DNA of 64,000 nucleotides from an uncultured Ruminococcus sp. (GTDB taxonomy: Bacteria; Bacillota; Clostridia; Oscillospirales; Ruminococcaceae), in NCBI GenBank assembly GCA_949291125.1, contig CASEUJ010000016.1, positions 131,946 through 195,945 of the forward strand, given 5' to 3'. Shown here one piece after another: positions 1 to 8,627 of the stretch (position 1 is the first letter of the stretch; each line of letters begins with the position of its first letter). The position numbers were made by a program, and so were the translations under genes. The notes beneath the pieces are model-generated. The model ran no database searches. It was not told where the DNA came from and was given only the letters and a program-made list of their open reading frames with translations.

Positions 1-1238
1 ATGGGCATGATTTTGTGCCACAGGCGATTGCAGCTGGTGCGGTTGCAGCTGTGACCGATCAGGCGATCGAAGGATGTCCGTGTCTGGTGGTCAAGGATAC
101 GGGTAAGGCGTTGCTTCAGATCGCGGCGCATTATCGACAGAAATTCCATCCAGTTCTTGTCGGTGTCACAGGAAGTGTGGGAAAGACGACTACCAAGGAG
201 ATGATCGCATGTGTGCTGGAATCGAAATTCCACACCCTGAAGACACAGGGTAATCTCAACAATGAGATTGGTATGCCAAAGACGCTGTTTGGACTTGAAG
301 ACAGCCACGGCGCGGCAGTGATCGAGATGGGGATGTCGCATTTTGGCGAGATTAGCCGCCTTTCCCGGACTTCCCGGCCGACCATCGGAGTAATCACCAA
401 CATCGGCTTTTCCCATATTGAAAACTTAAAGACTCAAGAGGGTATCTTACAGGCAAAGCTGGAGATCTTAGACGGAATGGAGACAGATGCACTGCTGGTC
501 GTCAATGGGGATGATCCGCTTTTACATCCACTGCGGCGGACACTGCGTCGTCCGGTGATGACTTATGGAATGCATGATGATCGTGCCGATGTGCGCGCTG
601 TGGATGTAGTTCGAAAGTCGAAGACCACCCAGTTTACCGTACTGACCAAAGACGGCGAACGTTATCCGGTGACACTGCCGTGTATTGGAAATCACAATGT
701 CATGAATGCATTGGCAGCGTTCTGTGTCGGAATGCTTTCTGAAATTACGCCGGAGATGATCTGCCGAGCACTCGAACAATATCAGACGGTGGGACTGCGG
801 CAGAATATTTACCGCCGCGGTGCATATACCATCATTGCGGACTGTTATAATGCAAGTCCAGATTCTATGAAGGCTGCGCTGACTGTGTTGCAGGAAATTC
901 CTTGTAAAGGCAGACGTGTGGCGGTTTTGGGCGATATGCTGGAGCTTGGCGATATGTCGCGTCAGCTGCATACATTAGTTGGCGATATGGTGGCAGAATG
1001 CGAGGTAGATGCGCTGTTCTGCTATGGAAAGGCATCACTTTACCTTGCAAAGCGTGCGGCGATGCAGGCGATTTCGGTCTATCATACCGAAGATCCACGC
1101 GAACTTTGCCGCGTGATCCGGCAGTATCTGCGGCCGGGTGATGTGGTTTTATTCAAGGCCAGCCGCGGCATGCATTTGGAAGATTGTATGACGGCGATTT
1201 TTGAACAGGAGGACAATGACGATGCCATTTTGGATTAA
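1..1238 (+). CDS. murF: UDP-N-acetylmuramoyl-tripeptide--D-Ala-D-Ala ligase, 5' truncated by the window
   Basis: MurF adds D-Ala-D-Ala to UDP-MurNAc-tripeptide in the cytoplasm, the last soluble step of wall precursor synthesis. The frame is open from the first bases: the residues GHDFV, typical of the MurF N-terminal domain, lie before the first possible internal GTG at 15, so the true start is outside the window. The Mur-ligase ATP loop reads TGSVGKTTTKEM, followed by QGNLNNEIGMP and, in the C-terminal domain, DCYNASPDSM. The product spans about 411 visible residues against about 450 for the family, so only a short N-terminal part is missing. The stop overlaps the start of mraY by 17 bases, consistent with co-transcription and coupled translation. 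Family identity is clear; murF rather than another Mur ligase follows from the GHDF motif and the mraY neighbour. Confidence 0.95.
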   Translation, partial: GHDFVPQAIAAGAVAAVTDQAIEGCPCLVVKDTGKALLQIAAHYRQKFHPVLVGVTGSVGKTTTKEMIACVLESKFHTLKTQGNLNNEIGMPKTLFGLEDSHGAAVIEMGMSHFGEISRLSRTSRPTIGVITNIGFSHIENLKTQEGILQAKLEILDGMETDALLVVNGDDPLLHPLRRTLRRPVMTYGMHDDRADVRAVDVVRKSKTTQFTVLTKDGERYPVTLPCIGNHNVMNALAAFCVGMLSEITPEMICRALEQYQTVGLRQNIYRRGAYTIIADCYNASPDSMKAALTVLQEIPCKGRRVAVLGDMLELGDMSRQLHTLVGDMVAECEVDALFCYGKASLYLAKRAAMQAISVYHTEDPRELCRVIRQYLRPGDVVLFKASRGMHLEDCMTAIFEQEDNDDAILD

Positions 1239-2250
1239 CATAGCAGTCGGGCTACTTGCTTTTGCTGTTGCCGCACTCGGCGGCAAAATACTCATCCCAT
1301 GGCTGCATCAATTGAAGTTCGGTCAGCCGATTAAAGTCGATTTCGGACCAAAGTGGCACGCCAATAAGCAGGGCACGCCGACCATGGGCGGCATCCTGTT
1401 TATCGTCGGCAGTATCGTCGCAACTGCATGTGGATATGCGATGTATCGCTTTTGGAATGCAACAGATGCTACCGCCATTTCCGGCGACCGTGAGGCATTG
1501 CGTGTACTGAGCTGTATTGTGTTTTGTTTGCTTTTCGGGATCATTGGTTTTATCGATGACTTTGCGAAAGTGGCAAAAAAACAGAACGAAGGGTTGAAAC
1601 CGATGCAGAAGATCGTGTTGCAAGTTGTGGCGGCAGTATTATGGCTGGGCGCCATGTATTGGCTTGGCGATCATAGCACGGTGATCGATTTGGGGTTTGT
1701 CCGGTTTGATATCAAGTGGTTTTATTATCCGCTGATGGTATTGGTGATTTTGTATTTGACCAATGCGGTGAATCTGACAGATGGCGTCGATGGGCTTTGC
1801 GGTACGGTGACGCTGGTGGCGATGTTGATCTTTACACTGATTTGCAGCAAGATGCAGATGCATACATATACGCTGTTTACCATGGCACTTGCCGGTGGCT
1901 GTCTTGGATTTCTGGTCTGGAATCTGCATCCGGCAAAGTGTTTTATGGGCGATACCGGCTCGATGTATCTGGGCGCGGCAGTGGCTGCGATCGGACTTGC
2001 AACGCATCAGCATCTGGCGATGATTTTAGTGACGCTGGTTTATATTTTAGAGGCGCTTTCTGTTATGATCCAGGTGACATATTTCAAGTATACGAAGAAG
2101 AAGTACGGCGAAGGCCGCCGGGTTTTCAAAATGACGCCGATCCATCATCACTTTGAGATGAGTGGATTCAGTGAGTATAAGATTGTGCTGACATTTTCGG
2201 TATTCGGATTGATCATGGGGCTTGTCGGACTGTTGATCGTTGTGCTGTAA
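1222..2250 (+). CDS. mraY: Phospho-N-acetylmuramoyl-pentapeptide-transferase
   Basis: MraY moves phospho-MurNAc-pentapeptide onto undecaprenyl phosphate in the membrane, giving lipid I. The 342-residue protein is almost entirely hydrophobic helices, about ten of them, with the family motifs NLTDGVDGLCG, FMGDTGSMYLG and MTPIHHHFE, the last being the HHH signature near the C-terminus. I chose the ATG at 1222 because the AGGAGG at 1207-1212 stands nine bases before it; the ATG at 1216 is too close and the in-frame TTG at 1201 has no site. It sits between murF and ftsW; in many Firmicutes murD would follow here but does not. Confidence 0.96.
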   Translation: MPFWINIAVGLLAFAVAALGGKILIPWLHQLKFGQPIKVDFGPKWHANKQGTPTMGGILFIVGSIVATACGYAMYRFWNATDATAISGDREALRVLSCIVFCLLFGIIGFIDDFAKVAKKQNEGLKPMQKIVLQVVAAVLWLGAMYWLGDHSTVIDLGFVRFDIKWFYYPLMVLVILYLTNAVNLTDGVDGLCGTVTLVAMLIFTLICSKMQMHTYTLFTMALAGGCLGFLVWNLHPAKCFMGDTGSMYLGAAVAAIGLATHQHLAMILVTLVYILEALSVMIQVTYFKYTKKKYGEGRRVFKMTPIHHHFEMSGFSEYKIVLTFSVFGLIMGLVGLLIVVL

Positions 2251-2313
2251 GGAAGATGTGGTGCGGCTGGCATAGATGGACAAAATAGCAAGGCTGCAAG
2301 GAGGTTTGAGATC

Positions 2314-3555
2314 GTGGAGAGTGCAGCAAAAACAAAGAAAAAGCATCGGTTTAATCTGCCGCTATGGCAGAGAAATATCCGCTATGGTGAAGTCGATCTG
2401 GTCTTTTTTCTGATCGTGATCGCACTACTTGTCATCGGCATTATTATGATGTTCTCCGCAAGCTATGCGTGGGCAATTGCCGAGGGCGAAAGCGGGACGT
2501 TTTATGCGTTCAACCAGATTAAGAATGCAATACTTGGCCTTGTGATCATGTGTGTGCTGTGTGCGGTGGATTATCATCTGTTTCAAAAACCAATGATCGC
2601 CATATCTGCTTTTGTGATACCGTTACTCTTGCTGATCCTGGTGCTTGTGCCGGGTGTTGGATATACGGAAAAGGGTGCAACGCGATGGATTGTTCTGGGC
2701 GGTTTTAACTTTCAGCCGTCTGAGCTGATGAAGATCGGGATCGTCATTTTCTTCGCATATGTTATTGATAAGAATTATGAAAATATGCGTTTGTTCCGAA
2801 AGGGTGTATTGCCACTGCTGCTTGCAATGGCAGTTGTTGCGGTACTTCTGATCCGTGAACCGCATTTGTCGGCGACGGTTCTGATCGTATTGATGTGCAT
2901 CATTTTGATTTTTGTTGGCGGTGCAAGTCTGAAACAACTGCTCACCATTGGGTTGATCGCGGTGGGAGCAGGACTTTTGATCATGTTTCTGATGTCGGGC
3001 AGCTATGATTATATCGGAACGCGTCTCCGATCATGGCGTGATCCGTTTGCAGATATTCTGGGGGAAACATGGCAAACGTGTCAGTCGCTAATCGCAATCG
3101 GTTCCGGCGGATTATTTGGTTTGGGACTCGGTGAGTCGCGGCAGAAATATCTCTATCTGCCGGAAACGAAAAATGACTTTGTTTTCGCGATCGTCTGTGA
3201 AGAGCTGGGATTTGTGGGCGCACTTACAGTTGTGCTGCTGTTTGCATTGTTGGTGATTCGCGGCTTTTATATTGCAACGCATGCCCGGGATAAGTTCGGT
3301 ATGCTCGTGGCAATTGGTTTGACATCTCACATTGGTTTACAGGCATTTTTCAATATTGCCGTTGTCAGCAATCTGATCCCGAATACCGGTATCAGTCTGC
3401 CGTTTTTTAGCTATGGGGGTACGGCGCTGATCTTACAGCTGGCAGAAATGGGAATCGTACTCAACATTTCCCGTGCGCGATATCGTGTGGCGGAGAAAAA
3501 GCCAAAACGGCGCGCGACAGAACAAAAACAAATGGTGCAAGGAGGAGAACTATGA
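2314..3555 (+). CDS. ftsW: SEDS-family lipid II polymerase FtsW
   Basis: FtsW is the membrane glycosyltransferase that polymerises lipid II at the septum together with a class B penicillin-binding protein. The 413-residue product has about ten membrane helices and SEDS motifs: GYTEKGATRWI in the large extracellular loop, QPSELMKI, and SLPFFSYGGTALI near the end. It starts at a GTG with AAGGAGG nine bases upstream (2298-2304). The C-terminal tail is basic and cytoplasmic. FtsW and RodA are hard to tell apart by sequence; the position next to murG in a division cluster favours FtsW. The stop overlaps the murG start by four bases. Confidence 0.93.
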   Translation: MESAAKTKKKHRFNLPLWQRNIRYGEVDLVFFLIVIALLVIGIIMMFSASYAWAIAEGESGTFYAFNQIKNAILGLVIMCVLCAVDYHLFQKPMIAISAFVIPLLLLILVLVPGVGYTEKGATRWIVLGGFNFQPSELMKIGIVIFFAYVIDKNYENMRLFRKGVLPLLLAMAVVAVLLIREPHLSATVLIVLMCIILIFVGGASLKQLLTIGLIAVGAGLLIMFLMSGSYDYIGTRLRSWRDPFADILGETWQTCQSLIAIGSGGLFGLGLGESRQKYLYLPETKNDFVFAIVCEELGFVGALTVVLLFALLVIRGFYIATHARDKFGMLVAIGLTSHIGLQAFFNIAVVSNLIPNTGISLPFFSYGGTALILQLAEMGIVLNISRARYRVAEKKPKRRATEQKQMVQGGEL

Positions 3556-4676
3556 GAGTGCTGTTGGCTGGGGGCGGAACAGGCGGTCACATCAATCCGG
3601 CGCTGGCAATCGCCGAAATCATCCGGACACATGATCCATCGGCAGAATTTCTCTTTGTAGGAACGCCGAATGGCATGGAGGCAAAGCTTGTGCCACAGGC
3701 AGGATATCGGCTGGAAACGATGCATGTTGCTGGATTTCAGCGTAAACTGACACTGAAAAATATCCGGCGCAACATTCAGGCAATGTATTATCTGGCGGTG
3801 TCACAGCCGCGTGCACGCAAGATCGTAAAGCAATTTCGGCCGGATATTGCGATCGGTACAGGCGGCTATGTTGCCGGCCCGATCTTGCATGCGGCGGCAC
3901 ATATGGGAATCCCCTGTGTCATTCATGAACAGAATGCATTTCCCGGCGTGACTAATAAGATGCTCTCCAAAGAAGTGTCACATGTGATGTTGACGGTGGA
4001 AAAGGCACTCGATTATCTCCATCCGGGCTGCCCGTATACCGTCACCGGACTGCCGGTGCGTGGTGGCATTTCTCAGATGGATCGTGCCGCAGCACGCAGA
4101 CAGCTTGGGTTTGACGATGGAATGTGCATCCTCTCTTTTGGCGGAAGTCTTGGCGCCGGATGCATTAACGAAGCAATGGCGGAACTGATCCCATGGCATG
4201 TAAAACAGGGGCTGAAGATTAACCATATTCATGGTTATGGCGGTATGGGGAAAGACAGCTTTCCGGCGGCAATGGAACATGCGGGCGTTCCACTCAAAAG
4301 TGATCGTCTGCGGATTACGGAATATATCCATGATATGGACGTGTGTCTTGCGGCAGCTGATCTAGTCATTTGCCGGTCGGGTGCTTCAACGCTGGCAGAA
4401 CTCGAGGCGGTTGGCAGGGGATCGATCCTTATTCCGTCACCGATCGTTACCGGAAATCACCAGCTGCACAATGCCAACGTCTTAGGCGATGCCGGTGCGG
4501 CAATTGTCATTGAACAGAAGGATGCTTCACCGAAGCGTATCATCCGTGAGGTGGAGATGCTGTATCACGATCGTGACCGTCTGACGGAGATGGGGAAAAA
4601 TGCCAAAAAGCTTGAGATCGCCGACACTGATGAGCGGATCTGGAAAATTATCAAGACATTGACACAGCCGCAGTAA
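3552..4676 (+). CDS. murG: Undecaprenyldiphospho-muramoylpentapeptide beta-N-acetylglucosaminyltransferase
   Basis: MurG transfers GlcNAc from UDP-GlcNAc to lipid I on the inner face of the membrane, producing lipid II. The 374-residue protein begins with the glycine-rich loop AGGGTGGHINPALAIAE, followed by the MurG loop HEQNAFPGVTNKML near residue 125. Its C-terminal nucleotide-sugar site reads CRSGASTLAELEAVG. The ATG overlaps the ftsW stop (ATGA-type junction) and is preceded by AAGGAGGAG, so translation is probably coupled. Length and both Rossmann-type halves are complete. Confidence 0.97.
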   Translation: MRVLLAGGGTGGHINPALAIAEIIRTHDPSAEFLFVGTPNGMEAKLVPQAGYRLETMHVAGFQRKLTLKNIRRNIQAMYYLAVSQPRARKIVKQFRPDIAIGTGGYVAGPILHAAAHMGIPCVIHEQNAFPGVTNKMLSKEVSHVMLTVEKALDYLHPGCPYTVTGLPVRGGISQMDRAAARRQLGFDDGMCILSFGGSLGAGCINEAMAELIPWHVKQGLKINHIHGYGGMGKDSFPAAMEHAGVPLKSDRLRITEYIHDMDVCLAAADLVICRSGASTLAELEAVGRGSILIPSPIVTGNHQLHNANVLGDAGAAIVIEQKDASPKRIIREVEMLYHDRDRLTEMGKNAKKLEIADTDERIWKIIKTLTQPQ

Positions 4677-4745
4677 GAGTACGTTTTCGTTTCACCAATT
4701 GATTGCTGGGCGCATACACTGAAACTAAAAAAGAGGTGATGCGGC

Positions 4746-6011
4746 TTGCAAAAGCTAGTGATTGAGGGTGGCGTACCGCTCGAAGGAGAAGTGTTTTTAC
4801 ATGGTGCCAAAAACAGTGCTCTGCCAATCTTGGCGGCAGTACTGTTGTGTGATGGAGAAACAACACTGGAAAATTGTGCGCGGCTTACAGATGTTTTTGC
4901 TGCCTGCCGGATTCTGACTCATTTGGGGTGTCGCTGTACGATTCGCTCACATACAGTGACAGTGAATGTATGTGATCTACGGTCGGATACGATCCCAGAG
5001 GCACTGATGCAGGAGATGCGTTCTTCTGTGATCTTTCTGGGGGCAGTTCTCGGACGTACCGGATCGTGCCATATTTCTTATCCCGGTGGTTGTGAATTGG
5101 GACCGCGTCCGATCGATATGCATTTAGAAGCACTGCAGCAAATGGGGGCGCGTTTTCACATTCATGGCGGTGAACTTGACTGTACAGTGCCGGATCGGCT
5201 GCATGGCGCAAAGATCCACCTGCCGTTTCCATCCGTGGGCGCAACGGAAAATGTGATGCTTGCCGCTGTGCTTGCCAAGGGGCGGACAGTACTCCATAAT
5301 GCGGCACGTGAACCGGAGATTTGCGATTTGGCATCGTTCTTGCGTATGGGTGGTGCAAAAATTTCCGGAGACGGCGAAAGTACCATCGTGATCGATGGCG
5401 TTGAGAAATTGCACGGCAGTACTTATCGGATCATGCCTGATCGTATTGCCGGGATCACATATCTCGGTGCAGCTGCGATCACGGGCGGTACGATCTGCCT
5501 GCGTGGCACAGATGCGCATCCGATGGAAAATGTGCTGCCGATGTTCGAGCAAATGGGCTGTCGGCTTTATCCTGAACCCGATCGGATGCATCTATTGGCA
5601 CCACGGCGGTTGCATGCTGTGCCGTCAATTCAGACGATGCCTCATCCGGGCTTTCCGACCGATGCACAGGCGATTTTTATGGCGATGCTGAGTGTGGCAA
5701 ATGGCGTGAGCGTCATCGAAGAAAATATCTTTGAGAACCGCTATCGTCATGTGGATGCGCTTGTGAAAATGGGTGCAAAGATCCATGTGTCGGGTAGGAT
5801 CGCCGTTGTGACCGGAACACAGACGCTCAGCGGCGCAAGTGTTTCAGCGACAGATCTGCGCGGCGGTGCAGCGATGGTGCTTGCCGGACTTGCGGCAAAC
5901 GGGAAGACCGAGATTCGCCAGATCTCACACATTGACCGCGGTTATGAGGCGATCGAAACAGTGCTGCAGGGGGTTGGAGGCAGGATCACACGTGTGGATA
6001 TGGGGATATAA
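4746..6011 (+). CDS. murA: UDP-N-acetylglucosamine 1-carboxyvinyltransferase
   Basis: MurA transfers enolpyruvate from PEP to UDP-GlcNAc, the first committed step of peptidoglycan synthesis and the target of fosfomycin. The 421 residues match the family length. Lys22-Asn23 in GAKNSALPILA bind substrate, and the catalytic loop cysteine is Cys116 in PGGCELGPRPIDMHL; because it is cysteine and not aspartate, the enzyme is expected to be fosfomycin-sensitive (family knowledge). The start is a TTG, supported by an AGAGGTG site about ten bases upstream; no ATG precedes the conserved N-terminus. It lies 69 bases after murG in the same direction. Confidence 0.95.
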   Translation: MQKLVIEGGVPLEGEVFLHGAKNSALPILAAVLLCDGETTLENCARLTDVFAACRILTHLGCRCTIRSHTVTVNVCDLRSDTIPEALMQEMRSSVIFLGAVLGRTGSCHISYPGGCELGPRPIDMHLEALQQMGARFHIHGGELDCTVPDRLHGAKIHLPFPSVGATENVMLAAVLAKGRTVLHNAAREPEICDLASFLRMGGAKISGDGESTIVIDGVEKLHGSTYRIMPDRIAGITYLGAAAITGGTICLRGTDAHPMENVLPMFEQMGCRLYPEPDRMHLLAPRRLHAVPSIQTMPHPGFPTDAQAIFMAMLSVANGVSVIEENIFENRYRHVDALVKMGAKIHVSGRIAVVTGTQTLSGASVSATDLRGGAAMVLAGLAANGKTEIRQISHIDRGYEAIETVLQGVGGRITRVDMGI

Positions 6012-6053
6012 ATTCTGCCGTTAGTTATCATCAAAAATACAGGAGGAAATGCG

Positions 6054-6938
6054 ATGCAGGATGTTGAAAAGACAGAAATCCAGCGGGATACTAGCGCCAG
6101 GCGAAAACGCCGCCGCAACCGAATGCGGCCGTTTTACAGTTTGGTGGTGTTTATCTTGGTGATCGGAGTGGGTGTGGCGCTGTGTATGACAGTGTTCTTC
6201 AACATCCAGACAATTGAAATTGCCGGAGAATCGTCTGAGTATTCCGCAGAAGAGATCGCACAGGCCTCCGGCGTACATACGGGAGATAACTTGATGCGTC
6301 TGAATTCTGAGCAGGTGGAGCAAAATGTGCTTTCAGGTCTCGTCTTCGTGGACAGTGTTCGGGTCGAAAAAGAATTCCCGGATATGCTGGTGATTACGGT
6401 TACACCAAGCATCCCCGCATATAATTTAGTGGATGAAAGCGGCACACTGCAAGTGAGTGCTGCGGGAAAGATTCTGAAGAATAGTCCGGAAACGGATTTG
6501 TCTCTGCCCACAATCACAGGCTTTGAAACAAAAACGCGCGAACCCGGTATGATGATCACATCCGTAGATAGCCAGAAAGATCAGATTTTTCAGACTCTAT
6601 CTGAGCTGATTGCACAAGGGCTGGAGTATCCGATCACGGCAATTGATGTGACGGACAAGTATGATATAGTACTGACGTTTGATGACCGGATCGAGTTTTC
6701 ACTTGGGAACTGGAATGAACTTTCTTATAAAGTTTCTCTGGCAGAAACTGTGATCGGTAAGCTTTCGGCGGATAAAGTTGGCTATCTCACCATGATCGGT
6801 GACCACCAGTGTTCCTATCGAGATAAGGACGATGTGGAACGTCAGCCGTTTGTGACGGCAGTTACGGATGAGGATGGCAATATTGTGACAACCACAACTA
6901 TGACAGAAACAACAACGGCGGATGAGGCGGCACAATAA
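6054..6938 (+). CDS. ftsQ: Cell division protein FtsQ/DivIB
   Basis: FtsQ/DivIB is a bitopic membrane protein of the divisome that bridges the cytoplasmic ring and septal wall synthases. The 294-residue product shows a basic cytoplasmic N-terminus (ARRKRRRNRMRP), one membrane helix near residues 25-47, then a POTRA domain starting IQTIEIAGESSEYSAEEI and containing the typical GDNLMRLN, followed by the FtsQ-type domain and a threonine-rich tail. AGGAGG at 6041-6046 lies seven bases before the ATG. Position between murA and ftsZ agrees. The threonine-rich tail resembles linkers in exported proteins of ruminococci. Confidence 0.9.
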   Translation: MQDVEKTEIQRDTSARRKRRRNRMRPFYSLVVFILVIGVGVALCMTVFFNIQTIEIAGESSEYSAEEIAQASGVHTGDNLMRLNSEQVEQNVLSGLVFVDSVRVEKEFPDMLVITVTPSIPAYNLVDESGTLQVSAAGKILKNSPETDLSLPTITGFETKTREPGMMITSVDSQKDQIFQTLSELIAQGLEYPITAIDVTDKYDIVLTFDDRIEFSLGNWNELSYKVSLAETVIGKLSADKVGYLTMIGDHQCSYRDKDDVERQPFVTAVTDEDGNIVTTTTMTETTTADEAAQ

Positions 6939-6984
6939 AATATGCCGCTTGCCTTCCGGCTTTCTGGCTTGAGACCGAGAAAAA

Positions 6985-7008
6985 TCCACACTGTTGTGTG
7001 AATTTTAT
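6985..7008 (+). terminator. Weak hairpin after ftsQ
   Basis: A five-base-pair stem CACAC/GTGTG with loop TGTT is followed by AATTTT. It sits just after ftsQ and before the ftsZ promoter, so it could be a weak terminator for the mur-fts operon. The stem is short and read-through into ftsZ is likely. Confidence 0.3.
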
Positions 7009-7078
7009 AAATTTATGCTGAAAATTTGGCGGCAATCTTGTGTGAAAAGGAAAAACCGCAGGAATTTTGAAAAAAAGC

Positions 7079-7107
7079 TTGCATTGTGTGCAGAAATGTG
7101 TTAGAAT
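7079..7107 (+). promoter_or_regulatory. Sigma-A type promoter of ftsZ
   Basis: TTGCAT, a 17-base spacer and TAGAAT stand about 105 bases before the ftsZ ATG in a 273-base gap. It gives ftsZ its own transcription start, as expected for a gene needed in larger amounts than the operon ahead of it. Confidence 0.6.
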
Positions 7108-7211
7108 GATAAGTGTATTTCCAGAAGGTTTGGGCTGTGCCAAAAGTGAGATGCTTTGGATGCGGTACGGCAAGTAGCCTGTGATAGTAGACTTGTAGGA
7201 GGAAATGAGAG

Positions 7212-8351
7212 ATGACTGATTTTATCTACGAAGATGCGTTTGATCCCGATGTGAATATCAAGGTGATTGGTGTCGGCGGCGGCGGCGGAAATGCGCTGAA
7301 CTGTATGGCATCTTCTGATGTAAATGATATTGAATATATTGCAGTGAACACTGATGCAAAGGCACTGAATAATTCAAAGGCGACAACAAAAATCCAGATC
7401 GGCGCAAAGCTCACCAAGGGTCGCGGCGCCGGAAATAAGCCGGATGTCGGCAAGCAGAGCGCAGAAGAAAATAAGGATGAGATTGAAGCTGCACTTAAGG
7501 GTGCAGATATGGTCTTTATCACTGCTGGTATGGGCGGCGGCACTGGCACGGGTGCGGCTCCGGTCGTAGCGCGTCTGGCACAGGAGGCAGGCATCCTGAC
7601 TGTTGCAGTTGTGACAAAGCCATTTGCGTTTGAACGTGAACAGAAAATGATCCAAGCAGAAAAAGGCATTACTGAACTGCGTAAGTACGTGGACTCCCTG
7701 ATCGTCATCCCAAATGAAAAGCTGCTCGAGGGTCTGGACAAGCCGCTTACTATGCGTGAATCTTTCGCGCTGGCAGATGATGTGTTAAAGACCGGCGTCA
7801 AGAGTATTTCCGATCTGATCGTAGAAGAGGGCTATATCAACCTTGATTTTGCAGACGTATCGACCATTATGAAGGGCGCAGGATATGCGCACATGGCAAT
7901 CGGGCATGGTTCCGGCAAGGACAAGGCAAAGGAAGCGGCAAATGCTGTTATTGCGAGTCCGCTACTCGAAACTTCAATCGCTGGTGCAAGACGCTTGTTA
8001 ATCAATATCGCGATGAGCGAGGATATTCTTTCGTCCGATGTGGATATTGCAACAAAGATGATCACAGACAAGGCGGCAGAAGATGTCGAATTCATCTTTG
8101 GTACGGCATTCAAGGAAGATATGCAGGATGAGATGACCATTACGGTGATCGCAGCTGGCTTTGATATGCATGATCCGGATGCACTGGAAGAAGAGGAAGA
8201 AGAGCCGATCCAGGTGGACAATCCTTTGGTGGACGATGTCAAGGTAAGCGGTCGGTCGGCGGTAGAACCGGCAAAACAGCCGCAACCGAAGACAACACAG
8301 TCGGATATGGACGATCTGACAGCAATTTTCCAGATCTTAGACCGAAAATAA
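7212..8351 (+). CDS. ftsZ: Cell division protein FtsZ
   Basis: FtsZ is the tubulin-like GTPase that forms the division ring. The 379-residue product carries the nucleotide-binding VGGGGGNALN near residue 21, the tubulin signature GGGTGTG at residues 108-114, and the T7 loop region NLDFADVSTIM. After the globular domain come an acidic segment (EEEEEEP), a short linker and the C-terminal peptide DDLTAIFQILDRK, the docking tail for partner proteins. The start is supported by TAGGAGGAAAT upstream. No ftsA lies beside it, which is common in Clostridia. A ZapA homologue is encoded at 46.0-46.4 kb on the other strand. Confidence 0.98.
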   Translation: MTDFIYEDAFDPDVNIKVIGVGGGGGNALNCMASSDVNDIEYIAVNTDAKALNNSKATTKIQIGAKLTKGRGAGNKPDVGKQSAEENKDEIEAALKGADMVFITAGMGGGTGTGAAPVVARLAQEAGILTVAVVTKPFAFEREQKMIQAEKGITELRKYVDSLIVIPNEKLLEGLDKPLTMRESFALADDVLKTGVKSISDLIVEEGYINLDFADVSTIMKGAGYAHMAIGHGSGKDKAKEAANAVIASPLLETSIAGARRLLINIAMSEDILSSDVDIATKMITDKAAEDVEFIFGTAFKEDMQDEMTITVIAAGFDMHDPDALEEEEEEPIQVDNPLVDDVKVSGRSAVEPAKQPQPKTTQSDMDDLTAIFQILDRK

Positions 8352-8370
8352 GGCTTAACAGATACGGTGT

Positions 8371-8399
8371 GACCCTGACGGATGCGTCAGGGTCTTTTT
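8371..8399 (+). terminator. Rho-independent terminator of ftsZ
   Basis: GACCCTGACG pairs with CGTCAGGGTC around a GATG loop, followed directly by TTTTT. This is a strong intrinsic terminator 20 bases after the ftsZ stop. Confidence 0.92.
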
Positions 8400-8462
8400 G
8401 CGGAAAATGGCGTGGGAATTAGAGCGGAAATTGTATATTTCAATAAAAACAAGCTAGAAAAA

Positions 8463-8490
8463 CTGGCGAAAATGACAGTTTTTTCGCCAG
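8463..8490. repeat. Perfect 10-bp inverted repeat before the sigma factor promoter
   Basis: CTGGCGAAAA is separated by eight bases from its exact inverse TTTTCGCCAG, 24 bases before the -35 box at 8514. It lies outside the ftsZ terminator. It may be a second terminator-like hairpin or a protein-binding site; the sequence alone does not decide. Confidence 0.6.
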
Positions 8491-8513
8491 CAAAAAGAAA
8501 TCAAAGAAGGTTA

Positions 8514-8542
8514 TTGACAAATAAAAATTTTTTCGATATAAT
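8514..8542 (+). promoter_or_regulatory. Consensus promoter of the sigma factor gene
   Basis: TTGACA, exactly 17 bases, and TATAAT: a perfect sigma-A consensus about 85 bases before the sigma factor start, in an AT-rich stretch. Confidence 0.9.
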
Positions 8543-8627
8543 AATAGAGGTATGATGCTGAAAATGTATCATACATCCTGAGCAATAGCAAACTGGACAA
8601 TTTCGCGGATTGATAGGGGAATGTGTG

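Noticed and set aside
1716-2156. A 146-codon + strand frame inside mraY
   Set aside because: It is a shifted frame of mraY, which has all family motifs intact.
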